DNA from: Sporomusa silvacetica DSM 10669
GTDB lineage: Bacteria; Bacillota; Negativicutes; Sporomusales; Sporomusaceae
Direction of reading: 5' to 3'
NCBI RefSeq assembly: GCF_002257705.1
Contig: NZ_LSLK01000091.1
Span: 5,872-69,871, forward strand
DNA length: 64,000 bases
Of the stretch, positions 8,527-17,792 are shown in pieces (the stretch's first letter is position 1; each line of letters opens with the position of its first letter). Both the position numbers and the translations under genes were made by a program. Below the pieces are notes generated by a model. The model saw only the letters and a list, made by a program, of their open reading frames with translations. It was not told where the DNA came from and did not search any database.

Positions 8527-9276
8527 CTATAAAATCCCCATTCCCTTGCCAATTACAAATGATAGTGCGCCACCGATAAACGGACCTACAACAGGAATCC
8601 AAGAATACCCCCAGTCGGAACCACCTTTGCCAGCGATAGGTAAAATTGCATGAGCAATACGCGGTCCAAGGTCACGGGCCGGGTTGAGGGCATACCCGGT
8701 AGGACCGCCAAAGCTAAGCCCCAAGCCCCAAATCAGAATAGCAACTATATATGGACCAAAACCAGCAGCAAATTTGGCACCGCCACTACTGACTTCTTGA
8801 GAAAAGATCACAAAGACCATGAGTATCAAAAAAGTAGTGGCCAGCACTTCACAAATCAGATTAGCCGTTGTATTGCGGATAGCCGGGGCAGTGCAAAATA
8901 TACTCAGTTTGCTGGCTTTGTCTTCGGTAACTTCCCAATGAGGAAGAAACATCAGCCAGGTTATGCAACCACCGGCAAAACCCCCGGCCACTTGGGCCAA
9001 CATAGTCATCACCGCATGTCCAGGAGCATAGATACCTACCATCATTTTGGCCAATGTAATGGCCGGATTCAAGTCCGCTTGAGGCGCACCGGTAGCAATG
9101 GCACTAAATACACCCAACAGCACACCAAAAGCCCAACCCGCCGTGACCGCAATCCAGGCACCGCCACCACCGCCGCCAACTGCCTTTGAACGTGCCAGGG
9201 TCAAATTGGCGCATGCGCCACAACCAAAACTAAGTAAAACTAAGGTTCCGAAAAATTCGCCAAACAAATTTGTCAT
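8527..9276 (-). CDS. glpF: Glycerol uptake facilitator (aquaglyceroporin)
   Basis: MIP-family channel for glycerol diffusion across the inner membrane. The start is placed at MTNLFGEFFG, because a GGGGGG ribosome-binding site lies just upstream; this gives 249 residues. Both NPA half-helix motifs are present: DLNPAITL near residue 70 and ALNPARDLGPR near 200. Six hydrophobic segments are visible. It follows glpK by about 20 nt, the common glpK/glpF pairing. Confidence 0.93.
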   Translation of the reverse strand: MTNLFGEFFGTLVLLSFGCGACANLTLARSKAVGGGGGGAWIAVTAGWAFGVLLGVFSAIATGAPQADLNPAITLAKMMVGIYAPGHAVMTMLAQVAGGFAGGCITWLMFLPHWEVTEDKASKLSIFCTAPAIRNTTANLICEVLATTFLILMVFVIFSQEVSSGGAKFAAGFGPYIVAILIWGLGLSFGGPTGYALNPARDLGPRIAHAILPIAGKGGSDWGYSWIPVVGPFIGGALSFVIGKGMGIL

Positions 9277-9297
9277 AAACAAATACCCCCCAGCCAA

Positions 9298-10800
9298 TCA
9301 AACTTTAACTTTTTTGGCCCAGCCCATACAAAGTTGTACGGCTTCCTGCCATCCATGATAGAGATTATCACGGTATTCAGCCGACATTTCAGGCTTAAAG
9401 GTTTGATCAATACCCCATTGAGAGGCAATTTCATCAGTGCTTTGCCACAGTCCACTGCCCAAACCAGCTAAGTAAGCTGCTCCCAATGCCGTCATTTCAG
9501 TAATTTTGGGCCTGATAACCGGAATTCCCAAAATATCAGCCTGAAACTGACAGAGCAAGCTATTCTTAACAGCTCCTCCATCTACTCTCAATTCAGACAC
9601 TTCGATGGTACCGTCTTTTATTACAGCATTAATAATATCTTTCGTCTGATAGGCTAATGCCTCAAGACCTGCACGAATCAAATGGTTTCTGGTAGTACCC
9701 CTGGTAATGCCGATTATCATTCCGCGTGCATACATATCCCAATAGGGAGCACATAAGCCAACAAAAGCCGGAACCAAATAAACACCGCCGGTATCAGGTA
9801 CCATAAAGCCATACCATTCCGTATCCGCCGCCGTATAAATAATTTTAGCCTCATCACGCAACCATTGAATGGTCGCACCTGAAATAAAGATAACTCCCTC
9901 CAAAGCATAACTGACTTTTCCGTCAATTCCCCAGGCGATAGTAGTGGTCAAACCATCTTTAAATACCGGCTTATTGCCGGTATTCATGACATACACACCA
10001 GCTGTACCAAAAGTATTCTTAGCCATACCGGGTTTGAAACAAGCCTGACCAAAAAGAGCGGCTTGTTGGTCGCCAGCATCCCCTCTAATCGATATCTCAG
10101 CTCCAAAAAACGATGCACCAGCTACCCCATAGTCACCGTTTGAATCAATAACTTCGGGAAGAAGCGCCATCGGTATGTCCATCTTCTGGCAAAGTTGCTC
10201 ATCCCACTCCATCTTCATAATATTGTAGAGCATGGTCCGGGAGGCATTGGAGTAATCAGTCTTATGGCTTTTACCGCCTGTAAGATTCCAGATCAGCCAG
10301 GTGTCAATGGTCCCAAACAAAAGCTCTCCCTGCTCGGCTCGTTGTCGTGCGCCAGGTATTTTGTCCAAAATCCAGGGGATTTTGGACGCCGAGAAATAAG
10401 CGTCAATGACTAGACCGGTTTTTTCTCTGATCTCTTCCGTTAATCCGTCCTCAACCCACTTTTCGACAATCTCTGCTGTTTGGCGTGACTGCCAGCAAAT
10501 CGCGTTATAAATGGGTTTTCCTGTGGTTTTATCCCAGATAACCGAAGTTTCTCTTTGATTTGTTACACCAATTGCGCATATTTCCTCCGGAGATATTTTT
10601 GCTTTATTAATGGCCTTACGAGCTACTTCGATCTGAGCCTCGAGTATTTCCACCGCATTATGTTCGACCCAACCCGGAGTAGGAAAGATTTGAGTAAATT
10701 CCCGGGAACAATCACCGATAATACACCCACTCTTGTCGAAAATGATTGCCCGCACGCCGGTAGTACCTTCATCAAGTGCCATAACATACTGTTTTTCCAT
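9298..10800 (-). CDS. glpK: Glycerol kinase
   Basis: FGGY-family kinase that converts glycerol to glycerol-3-phosphate. The N-terminus reads MALDEGTTGVRAIIFD, the first ATP-binding segment. GVTNQRETSVIWD and the C-terminal DGGAVKNSLLCQFQADI and TALGAAYLAGL segments are those of GlpK. The GGGGGGAATGAGT spacing favours the start at 10800 over 10806. Its product feeds GlpABC and is the ligand of GlpP. Confidence 0.93.
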   Translation of the reverse strand: MEKQYVMALDEGTTGVRAIIFDKSGCIIGDCSREFTQIFPTPGWVEHNAVEILEAQIEVARKAINKAKISPEEICAIGVTNQRETSVIWDKTTGKPIYNAICWQSRQTAEIVEKWVEDGLTEEIREKTGLVIDAYFSASKIPWILDKIPGARQRAEQGELLFGTIDTWLIWNLTGGKSHKTDYSNASRTMLYNIMKMEWDEQLCQKMDIPMALLPEVIDSNGDYGVAGASFFGAEISIRGDAGDQQAALFGQACFKPGMAKNTFGTAGVYVMNTGNKPVFKDGLTTTIAWGIDGKVSYALEGVIFISGATIQWLRDEAKIIYTAADTEWYGFMVPDTGGVYLVPAFVGLCAPYWDMYARGMIIGITRGTTRNHLIRAGLEALAYQTKDIINAVIKDGTIEVSELRVDGGAVKNSLLCQFQADILGIPVIRPKITEMTALGAAYLAGLGSGLWQSTDEIASQWGIDQTFKPEMSAEYRDNLYHGWQEAVQLCMGWAKKVKV

Positions 10801-10984
10801 ACTCATTCCCCCCGTTCAATTTTCGAGAAGTTCGTAGGCAACAAGCTAACACGCATCAACAGGCGGCCTGGAAGTCCAGTTGATGCTTCGTTACGCTAAT
10901 CCGACTAGCGCCATGTATGCTGCTACCGCTTACAAAGCAAAGCACACATGGCAATCAGCTAGTGGATACACAAAGCTTGTAGCT
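10801..10984 (-). other. Structured spacer between the RubisCO-like gene and glpK
   Basis: About 180 nt without a coding frame. The minus strand can fold into CGCTA-GTCGGAT-TAGCG and GCATCAAC-N18-GTTGATGC hairpins before the glpK ribosome-binding site. They could be processing or stability elements within the glp mRNA. No T-run follows either stem, so they are unlikely to be terminators. Confidence 0.45.
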
Positions 10985-12313
10985 TTATGCTTCAATATCA
11001 TAAAGCTTATTATAGTCGTCTACACCATAGATGCCCCAGGTCTTGATAGCCGCAGCCAATTCAGGCTGCTTCTTGGACGCTTCAGTAATATCAATGCCTT
11101 TCATCACAGCATCAATGGCTTGACGGAATGCAATTGATCCGGCTTTCGGCCCCATAGGATGTCCGTGGATACCAGCGCCAACCCCAATAATAATGTCGTT
11201 GCCGAGGTTATCCATCAAATAGGGTACCATTCCAGGTGTTACACCACCGCCGACATGGGTAAAGGTTTGTTTAATGTGATACATTTTCGAATAACCAACA
11301 TGCCATGTGCGAACGAATTTTTCCTTAAGAGCGTTAAACTTAGCAGATGGAGCAACATTTAGCGACATATCGCCACCACAAATCCGGATAAGTTTTTGGG
11401 CTACCTCGGTGCTCATTCCCTGATAAGGAGATACGGTCTGAGCTCCGCCGTAGCAAGTGTGGACACAAATAGGAACATTAATGTTCGGATCTTCTGCCAG
11501 CATACGCAGTCCTGAGTAGCCTACGCCAAACACATTTACCATGATGGCATTTGCACCGGCCTCAATTGCCCGGTACGCATTGTCACGGAGACGGACTACC
11601 TCATCGGTAACATTTACTGTAAACAAGGTCATTTCGCCTTTTTCCTTGTCTGCGCGTTTCGCAGCCGCCATGTACGCCTTGACCCGTTCTTTCAATGGTG
11701 AAAAAGCAGGACTACCGGCAATCAGTTCGTCATCCTTAATCCAATCGGTGCCACCAACGGCTGCATTGTAGAAAAGTTCAGCTCCTTCCTGAGGAGTAAT
11801 GCCGGTGCAAGGTTTGATCATGTTATTAACAATAGGCCGCTGCGGAATATTCAATAGCTTCCGCAAGCCGGAAATACCAAATTTCGGACCTTTAAATTGC
11901 TTTAAGAAGCTTTCTGGAAATTCCAAGTCGACTAATTTTAGATTTGGCATGGACGATATATTGCCAATAACGGTAGATAGCATTAAAGGAATATTATCAT
12001 AAAAATTGATCCATGGATAAGCGCACCGTAAAATAAAATACCGCGTCTGATCCTTCGGCATTTGGGCAATCAACTCATAGTTGGGAACACTGTAGATACC
12101 GATTATTTTTGCAGCGCTTCTGGCTCTAATAGCCTCCGTTTCTCCTGGAACAGCAAACCATGATCCGGAAGACTGTTCAATGGCCAAAGCAGCCGATTTA
12201 GCTACTAAATCAGCCTGGGCAGCTCCCCCTACTAAATAGGTTGCTACTACATAATCATTGCTGTCAATACCTTCATTTAGAGGAAACAAACTGGGATTGT
12301 ATAAATCTTTCAT
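10985..12313 (-). CDS. RubisCO-like protein (form IV type) inside the glycerol operon
   Basis: A 442-residue homologue of the RubisCO large subunit with an N-terminal alpha/beta domain and a C-terminal TIM barrel. By eye alignment the Mg/carbamate site is kept (K193, D195, E196 in GGTDWIKDDE), as is K167 of the IKP motif, a His at 285 and GHPMG at 384-388. The residue matching K177 of plant RubisCO is Cys169, and the second catalytic His region reads MSLNVAPSAK, so carboxylase activity is very unlikely. Family members act as isomerases or as decarboxylases of phosphorylated sugar acids. It lies between glpA and glpK with AAGGAG upstream. The substrate is unknown; a triose- or tetrose-phosphate-type acid is a guess from context. 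Confidence 0.88.
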   Translation of the reverse strand: MKDLYNPSLFPLNEGIDSNDYVVATYLVGGAAQADLVAKSAALAIEQSSGSWFAVPGETEAIRARSAAKIIGIYSVPNYELIAQMPKDQTRYFILRCAYPWINFYDNIPLMLSTVIGNISSMPNLKLVDLEFPESFLKQFKGPKFGISGLRKLLNIPQRPIVNNMIKPCTGITPQEGAELFYNAAVGGTDWIKDDELIAGSPAFSPLKERVKAYMAAAKRADKEKGEMTLFTVNVTDEVVRLRDNAYRAIEAGANAIMVNVFGVGYSGLRMLAEDPNINVPICVHTCYGGAQTVSPYQGMSTEVAQKLIRICGGDMSLNVAPSAKFNALKEKFVRTWHVGYSKMYHIKQTFTHVGGGVTPGMVPYLMDNLGNDIIIGVGAGIHGHPMGPKAGSIAFRQAIDAVMKGIDITEASKKQPELAAAIKTWGIYGVDDYNKLYDIEA

Positions 12314-12424
12314 TTTGTCAACAACTCCTTCTTTAAATTAAGTTCGTCAATACACAACTCTTTCTTTATAGAACTGATTCCCTCATCACCTCCCAAAAGT
12401 ATTTTTATAATTAAAAAAGCAAGG

Positions 12425-14056
12425 CTATCTTGCCGTGCCTTCCCCTAAATGGGCACCGCTCAGTGCTTCGTCATATAAGTGGTGGCTTAGAAACAATTGT
12501 TGAGTTTGTTTGCCTTGCGCCACCACTTCCTGTCCCTTCCAACGATCCCTGAGAAACTTCTTCAATTCTGATTTGGCCTGCTCTCCCTGCCAAATTCCCT
12601 TTTCATATACTGTAATCATGGCTTTATAACCACAAAAATTCCCCTGGCACGTTCCCAGTCCAAGCCGCGTACGGCGAGCCAAATCGCTGATCGTGCGGGC
12701 AGGTATTGTAATAACCCCTTCTAAAGCCAATTCCAGCTCTGCTCTGGTTACAAACTCACATTCACATAAAATTTCTGCTTGAAGCGGGTCTTTTTTTATT
12801 CGTTCCAGTAACAAGGACAAGTCATTTCCCAGACGATGTTTGACTTTTTCCAAGGCTGGTAAAGGGAGAAGGTTTTGTCCTTCTACTAAGCTGCTGTTTT
12901 CCGCCGCCGCTCTCAAAGGCAGCTTAGCGGTAGTACATTCCTTATCCACGCCCAGCTTACGACAAACCAAATCGGTAGTTACCTCAGCCATTAGCCGATA
13001 AGTAGTTAATTTTCCACCAAGAATAGAGACAAATCCCCCTATTTTATCTTCGCACTCATGATCCAACAACACGTAGTTACGACTAATCTCCCTACCGCCG
13101 CCCACAGCAGCTGCTTTAGGACTATACAAAGGACGCACACCGGAAAAGGCTCTAATGATTCTTGCCTGGCTTAGTCCCGGGAAAGTCACGCCCGCCAATC
13201 CCAGCATGTGATCAATTTCGCCTGGATTAATAGCCAAATTCTCTGGATGCGAAACATTAATGGACGTGGTTCCCAATATAGAAACCGGTCCGCCTGGTAC
13301 GATAAGATCACAGTCTCCTGGCACTTTAAGCCTGTTTACTACACCGCGAGTGATCCGTTGATTAAAAATAACCAGACTACCTCGATTACAAACAAGATTC
13401 ACCTCTATTCCCAACTGTGCCGCCACTAGAGCACCCCACGGACCTGCGGCATTAACTACAACATCACAAGCCACGTAGTCTTCTTCACCTGTCAGGTTAT
13501 CTATGAAATGTATTCCTTGTACTTTGCGGTTTTTAACCTCAACGTTAGTAACTTGGGTGTACGTTTTAACGGTTGCACCCAAACGTACGGCATCTTGAGC
13601 ATTCGCTGTGGTAAGTTGGAAAACATCAATATAGGCATCAGGAACGGTAAAGGCCCGGGTTATTTTGGTGGTAACGTTAGGCTCTCGCTCTAACACTTGC
13701 TGCGGTGACAATTCTTCAGTTTCAATTCCGGCTTTTTTGCAACCGCTGACAAATTGCTTAACATATTCAGCATCATCTTCCTGCAAGTGAACAAACATGC
13801 CGCCGGTATCTTCAATACAATTAGCGGCTATCTTTTTGAGGACGGTATTCTCTGCAATACACTCTTTTGCCGCCTCTAAATCTTTGACCGAGTACCGCGC
13901 TCCACTATGCAATAATCCATGGCATCTACCAGTAGTACCATATGCCAAGTCCTGTTTTTCAAACAGAACGGCAGGAATACCGCGTAAAGCCAAGTCCCGC
14001 AAAATACCGGTACCAGTACATCCCCCGCCAATCACTACCACCTGGGTTCTCTCCAC
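12425..14056 (-). CDS. glpA: Anaerobic glycerol-3-phosphate dehydrogenase subunit A
   Basis: FAD-dependent catalytic subunit oxidising glycerol-3-phosphate to dihydroxyacetone phosphate. VVVIGGGCTGTGILRDLALR at residues 6-25 is the FAD-binding fold. A C-terminal BFD-like [2Fe-2S] domain is seen from about residue 425 (CECEFVTRAELELAL and CQGNFCGYK). Length 543 aa agrees with GlpA rather than the shorter aerobic GlpD. A GTG start is chosen because TTAGGAGGG lies 9 nt before it. It is the first gene of the glycerol run and is preceded by the leader hairpins at 14083-14224. Confidence 0.92.
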   Translation of the reverse strand: MERTQVVVIGGGCTGTGILRDLALRGIPAVLFEKQDLAYGTTGRCHGLLHSGARYSVKDLEAAKECIAENTVLKKIAANCIEDTGGMFVHLQEDDAEYVKQFVSGCKKAGIETEELSPQQVLEREPNVTTKITRAFTVPDAYIDVFQLTTANAQDAVRLGATVKTYTQVTNVEVKNRKVQGIHFIDNLTGEEDYVACDVVVNAAGPWGALVAAQLGIEVNLVCNRGSLVIFNQRITRGVVNRLKVPGDCDLIVPGGPVSILGTTSINVSHPENLAINPGEIDHMLGLAGVTFPGLSQARIIRAFSGVRPLYSPKAAAVGGGREISRNYVLLDHECEDKIGGFVSILGGKLTTYRLMAEVTTDLVCRKLGVDKECTTAKLPLRAAAENSSLVEGQNLLPLPALEKVKHRLGNDLSLLLERIKKDPLQAEILCECEFVTRAELELALEGVITIPARTISDLARRTRLGLGTCQGNFCGYKAMITVYEKGIWQGEQAKSELKKFLRDRWKGQEVVAQGKQTQQLFLSHHLYDEALSGAHLGEGTAR

Positions 14057-14082
14057 TTCTTTCTTCCCTCCTAATAAGATAA

Positions 14083-14102
14083 GACTTGGCTTTTGCCAAG
14101 TC
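14083..14102 (-). terminator. Second leader hairpin next to the glpA ribosome-binding site
   Basis: Perfect 8-bp stem with a four-base loop, GACTTGGC-AAAA-GCCAAGTC, followed by TTATCTTATT and then the glpA ribosome-binding site. It could act as a second attenuator or as a translation-control hairpin. Confidence 0.6.
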
Positions 14103-14163
14103 CTTTAGGACGCCGGCAGAAACCTTAGTCGTTCAATCCAGGGAAAGTTAACCTTTCCATCTG

Positions 14164-14224
14164 AAAAAAATAAGATCCCTATATAGACATAAGGGATTAT
14201 CCTTACGTCTATATAGGGATCTTA
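14164..14224 (-). terminator. Leader terminator upstream of glpA, candidate GlpP target
   Basis: On the minus strand a near-perfect stem of about 23 bp begins AAGATCCCTATATAGAC and closes GTCTATATAGGGATCTT, followed by seven T. It lies about 100 nt downstream of the operon promoter and 100 nt upstream of glpA. In Bacillus GlpP acts on such leader hairpins; the operon here encodes a GlpP, so this is the obvious antitermination site. Confidence 0.8.
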
Positions 14225-14327
14225 CATATCCTCTTGATCCCGAGTACATTGGGGTCAGACCCACTGAGGAATCTATTATAACCCAAATCTACCTTTAATT
14301 TATTAAATTGTATGGTTTATGAATTTA

Positions 14328-14356
14328 ATTATAAAATATCTTTTCAATTATTGCAA
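14328..14356 (-). promoter_or_regulatory. Promoter of the glycerol operon
   Basis: Minus strand TTGCAA, 17 nt, TATAAT. It lies between the divergently unrelated upstream gene end and the leader hairpins, with no other gene before glpA. Confidence 0.7.
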
Positions 14357-14390
14357 GACATAATTTTCTAAATATTCTTTTTTAGGGGAA

Positions 14391-14903
14391 CTATAATAAA
14401 TGAGAAAACAATCCACCATCAGTATTTTCTTGATACTTCTTATCTCTATTTTTATATTCTGTTTTCAACTTTTTGTCGTTGTCATGGGCGTATTTTAAAA
14501 TAGAGGTGTACCATTTTTCAGTTTCAGTTTCAGGTACAATTTGAGTCCATAGGTTCATATCATAGGTATTGGATAGTTGGCGTATTATTGTCCCAGCTGA
14601 ATTAAGATGAATTTGATCCAAAAGCATTAATTCTCGATCTTTTAGGCGAAATAAATAGTGATTCAGATAGTAATCGCTCCTATTTATTTCAGTAGTTTTA
14701 ATCCAGACACTAAGTAACAATTCATCTCTATAGCAGTCTTTTTCATATCTGAGTGTTTTTGTGTCAAATTGGCCGAATGCATCATTACCAACTTCTACAA
14801 ACCTTTGTGGCTCAGCCACCGGCGCGTTCGCTGCAGCATTTGCACATCCGAAGTTAAATAAAAATATTGTCGTAAGAATTAACATAAATTTTTTCAAAGT
14901 CAT
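14391..14903 (-). CDS. Secreted protein of unknown function
   Basis: A 170-residue protein with a Sec signal peptide (hydrophobic MLILTTIFLFNFG, cleavage probably after ANAAA). The mature part has the pattern RFVEVGNDAFGQFDTKTLRY and WTQIVPETETEKWYTSIL, the kind of small periplasmic protein often present in several copies in Negativicutes. I recognise no enzyme motif. The start has an AAAGGTGATG ribosome-binding site. It is transcribed toward the glycerol operon but that operon has its own promoter. Confidence 0.75.
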   Translation of the reverse strand: MTLKKFMLILTTIFLFNFGCANAAANAPVAEPQRFVEVGNDAFGQFDTKTLRYEKDCYRDELLLSVWIKTTEINRSDYYLNHYLFRLKDRELMLLDQIHLNSAGTIIRQLSNTYDMNLWTQIVPETETEKWYTSILKYAHDNDKKLKTEYKNRDKKYQENTDGGLFSHLL

Positions 14904-15074
14904 GACATCACCTTTCTATAATGCTGATAAAATATATAATCATTCTCCTGAAAAGGAGATTGTTTTTTATTTTTGCCAATTCTAGACTACTTTCCTTTTA
15001 TAACTTTGACATAAAGCATAAAGTCCCTGCCAAATTAGGCACAGAATTAGGTTAAATAACACCTCCAGTTTTTA

Positions 15075-15202
15075 TTGCACCTTTCGGTGCAGATTGTCTG
15101 GAACAACTCGCGCTCTAACTACGTCCAGGGAAACATATACCATATTTTCCCGCAGCCCATGAACCCAGGCGCCACCTGGCTTCACGGGCTGTGTTTTCTT
15201 TT
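15075..15202 (+). ncRNA. Candidate structured RNA ending in a strong terminator
   Basis: On the plus strand four stems follow one another: TGCACC-TTTC-GGTGCA, CTGGA-N22-TCCAG, GGGAAA-N12-TTTCCC, and a long final stem from CAGCCC to GGGCTG enclosing CCAGG-CGCCA-CCTGG, then TGTTTTCTTTT. No plus-strand gene precedes it, so it is not a simple gene terminator. I cannot match it to 6S, SRP, tmRNA or a known riboswitch. Confidence 0.4.
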
Positions 15203-15504
15203 CAGCCAAACGCAACACTCCACGTGTGTCTTGGGTATTGTCGAAAGCAAGATCATGGGAAAAGTGCTTAGTTATCTCGCTTAGGCGGATGCAAATCTTC
15301 TTCCCATTGTAAAAGCTTTTTCACAATCTATTAGAAATATTTCGTTTCTCCTTTTAACTTTATCTGCTTCATTAAATGCCGTTGCAATATATTGGGAATA
15401 ATCGACAAACTGGTACGTATCATTCACATACAATGTTTCAGCGCTGCCGAAGATTCTTGCCAAAAAATACTTCCTTCCATGTATCTGACCTTTATACTTT
15501 CCCT
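15203..15504. other. Region after the chemotaxis receptor, no supported gene
   Basis: About 300 bases. A minus-strand frame at 15281-15463 could start at TTG behind GGAAGGAAG and encode some 60 residues, but no family or codon pattern supports it strongly. Otherwise nothing is recognised. Confidence 0.35.
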
Positions 15505-17478
15505 TTAAACCTCGAACTTACTAACAGCTTCCCTAAGATCCATGGCCAGTTTGGCCAATACTTGACTTGAAGAGGAGATTTCTTCCATGGATGCCGATTG
15601 TTCTTCGGTCGCCGCAGATACGGTCTGTGCTTCTCCTGATGCCTTTTTACTCAAATCATCAATCCGCTTTACAGAACTGACAATTTGCTGACTGCCGATA
15701 GCCATTTGCTCGATGGCAGAAGAAATTTCACTTATTTGACCTGAAACTTGGGTTACCAAAATAGTGATTTCCTGAAAGGCTTCTCCTGATGCGTTGACTA
15801 CTTCTGCTCCCAGCTTCACTTCCCGCGTTCCTGCGTCCATAGCTATGACAGCTTTATTGGTATCCCCCTGAATCTCACTAATCAGTACGGCAATTTTCTT
15901 GGCCGCTTCCTGGGACTGCTCGGCTAATTTACGGACTTCTTCTGCCACTACGGCAAAACCTCGTCCCTGTTCACCAGCCCTAGCTGCTTCGATGGCAGCA
16001 TTGAGCGCCAATAGGTTGGTCTGTCCGGCAATACCAGAGATCGTATCGACAATCTGACCTATTTCCTTAGATCGTTCGCCCAAATTAGCTACAACGCCAG
16101 CTGAACTAATAACAGTCTGTTCAATGTGAGCCATTTGGCTTACCGCCTTATCGACTGATTTATTACCTTCATTGGCCTTAGTCGCAGCCTGTGCCGATTG
16201 CTCAGCTACATCATTGACATTAGCGACAATCTGCTGGATGCTGGCTGACATCTGTTGTACTACTGCCAAAGCATCATCTGCCGCAGTCAACTGCTCTTCC
16301 ATACCTTTTGAAACATCGGAAATGGAACCCGCCACCTGATTTGCGGCTTGAGATGATTGATCCGCGCTGGCAGTCAGTTCCTCAGCCGATGCCGCTACCA
16401 GCTCTGATGACGAGCTAATCTGACGTACGAGATTGCGCAGATTACCGACCATTGCTTCAAAGGCCCGTGCTAAACGCCCCAGTTCATCCTGTGAAGTCAC
16501 ATCAATGCTAGTTATACTAAGATCACCACCAGCAATACGACCAGCCACTCCTTCTAATATCTGTAGTGGCTTTGCAATATGCGCTGCTGCCCACAAGATA
16601 ACAAAAGTAGCTAAAATAAGTACTGCACAAATAGTTATGAGTGAACGCCAGGCAAATGTTTTCAGTTCCGCCCTTGCTTCACTAGCAGGCACACTGACTC
16701 CGATGGACCAAGGCGTCCCTGTAATCGGCGCGTATGCTAAGTACTTTTCCACATCCCCATATTGGTAATCAGTACTCCCAGTTTCACCTTTCAGCATCTT
16801 TTCAACAGCAGCCTTCAGAGCAGGGGATGCCTTAGGATCGTTGTTCATATTGGCTTTGTTCACTAATTCTTTATTAGGATGAACGATTATCGTGCCATCT
16901 GCCCGCAAAACACTGGCATAACCTGTCTGAAACACCTTTATGCCAAGAACGCGTTTTTCCACCTCTTCAATCTTAATCGATCCTGCTAAAATCCCGATAA
17001 CGCGCCCCTCAGCCTTGATGGGAGTAGCGATTGCTACAACCAACTTGCCGCTAACCGGGGATAGTATCGGATCTGTGATGACGGTATTCCCCGCTATTGC
17101 ACCTGCAAAGTAGGGTCGGTTCGCTGAGCTCCCGACTAGGCCGCGAGTATCAAAATAGTTACCTTGAGCATCAGTCCAAAAAATATTTTCATAAATCTTG
17201 TTATTGTTTATTTCTGAGCTAATATAGGACACCATGGCTTCACGGTTTCCGCTGGTCATAATCGGCGACCGCGCGATCGCCTCCAATTCTGTCTTATGTC
17301 CCGCAAGCCACACGCCGACTGCTTCTCCGTTGGTTTGTGCCACAAGGGCAAGTTCCTTATCAACATCCTGGGTTAGTATTTTTTGTGATTGCCAATAGTT
17401 TAGCCCAGCCAGTACACCCAGCGCTACCACAAATAAAGTGATTACTATTACCGAAAGTTTTGCTCTTATACTTTTCAC
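15505..17478 (-). CDS. Methyl-accepting chemotaxis protein (Cache-type)
   Basis: Membrane chemoreceptor of about 657 residues. An N-terminal membrane helix (LSVIVITLFVVALGVLAGLN) is followed by a large extracytoplasmic double-Cache-like sensor with the motif DAQGNYFDTRG and SGKLVVAIATPI, a second helix near residue 290, a HAMP linker and the conserved signalling hairpin EQGRGFAVVAEEVRKLAEQS. GTG at 17478 is chosen as start because GGAGAG lies 6 nt upstream; GTG at 17496 is possible. A c-di-GMP-I riboswitch with a terminator precedes it, so receptor production is tied to c-di-GMP. Confidence 0.9.
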   Translation of the reverse strand: MKSIRAKLSVIVITLFVVALGVLAGLNYWQSQKILTQDVDKELALVAQTNGEAVGVWLAGHKTELEAIARSPIMTSGNREAMVSYISSEINNNKIYENIFWTDAQGNYFDTRGLVGSSANRPYFAGAIAGNTVITDPILSPVSGKLVVAIATPIKAEGRVIGILAGSIKIEEVEKRVLGIKVFQTGYASVLRADGTIIVHPNKELVNKANMNNDPKASPALKAAVEKMLKGETGSTDYQYGDVEKYLAYAPITGTPWSIGVSVPASEARAELKTFAWRSLITICAVLILATFVILWAAAHIAKPLQILEGVAGRIAGGDLSITSIDVTSQDELGRLARAFEAMVGNLRNLVRQISSSSELVAASAEELTASADQSSQAANQVAGSISDVSKGMEEQLTAADDALAVVQQMSASIQQIVANVNDVAEQSAQAATKANEGNKSVDKAVSQMAHIEQTVISSAGVVANLGERSKEIGQIVDTISGIAGQTNLLALNAAIEAARAGEQGRGFAVVAEEVRKLAEQSQEAAKKIAVLISEIQGDTNKAVIAMDAGTREVKLGAEVVNASGEAFQEITILVTQVSGQISEISSAIEQMAIGSQQIVSSVKRIDDLSKKASGEAQTVSAATEEQSASMEEISSSSQVLAKLAMDLREAVSKFEV

Positions 17479-17740
17479 AATCATCTCTCCATTCACTGTT
17501 TCACTGGAAACTTCACCGCTAATCGCGGCTCATATATTCAGCGATATTTAATAATTATCCTAAATGCACTCAACATTCTTGTTTTTCGCTTTTGGGCTTC
17601 CTCCCCTCTATTTTAAAATCCTCGATTCACCTCATAAAGATTGATACTAATCTTTTATTCCCTAGTTATGGCTGTAGCAACAATTTCTTAGCACACCTGC
17701 TATATACTCCCACATAATAGCACAAGGATGCGCTGTAAAA

Positions 17741-17771
17741 ATACCCGACCTGTCTATGGCAGGTCGGGTAT
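17741..17771 (-). terminator. Terminator of the second c-di-GMP riboswitch
   Basis: Minus strand ATACCCGACCTG-CCATAGA-CAGGTCGGGTAT followed by TTTT, a 12-bp stem. It is about 20 nt past the aptamer and upstream of the chemoreceptor. Confidence 0.85.
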
Positions 17772-17792
17772 TATCAATGTATTAAAATCGAA

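Noticed and set aside
8650..9189. A 179-codon plus-strand frame opposite glpF
   Set aside because: It is the antisense shadow of glpF, low complexity and without a ribosome-binding site.
10985..12313. A functional RubisCO for CO2 fixation
   Set aside because: The second active-site Lys (K177 position) is Cys and the second His region is changed; no phosphoribulokinase is present. It is a RubisCO-like protein.
15281..15463. A 60-codon frame after the chemoreceptor
   Set aside because: TTG start, no recognised family and no clear operon role; left as a note in the spacer entry.
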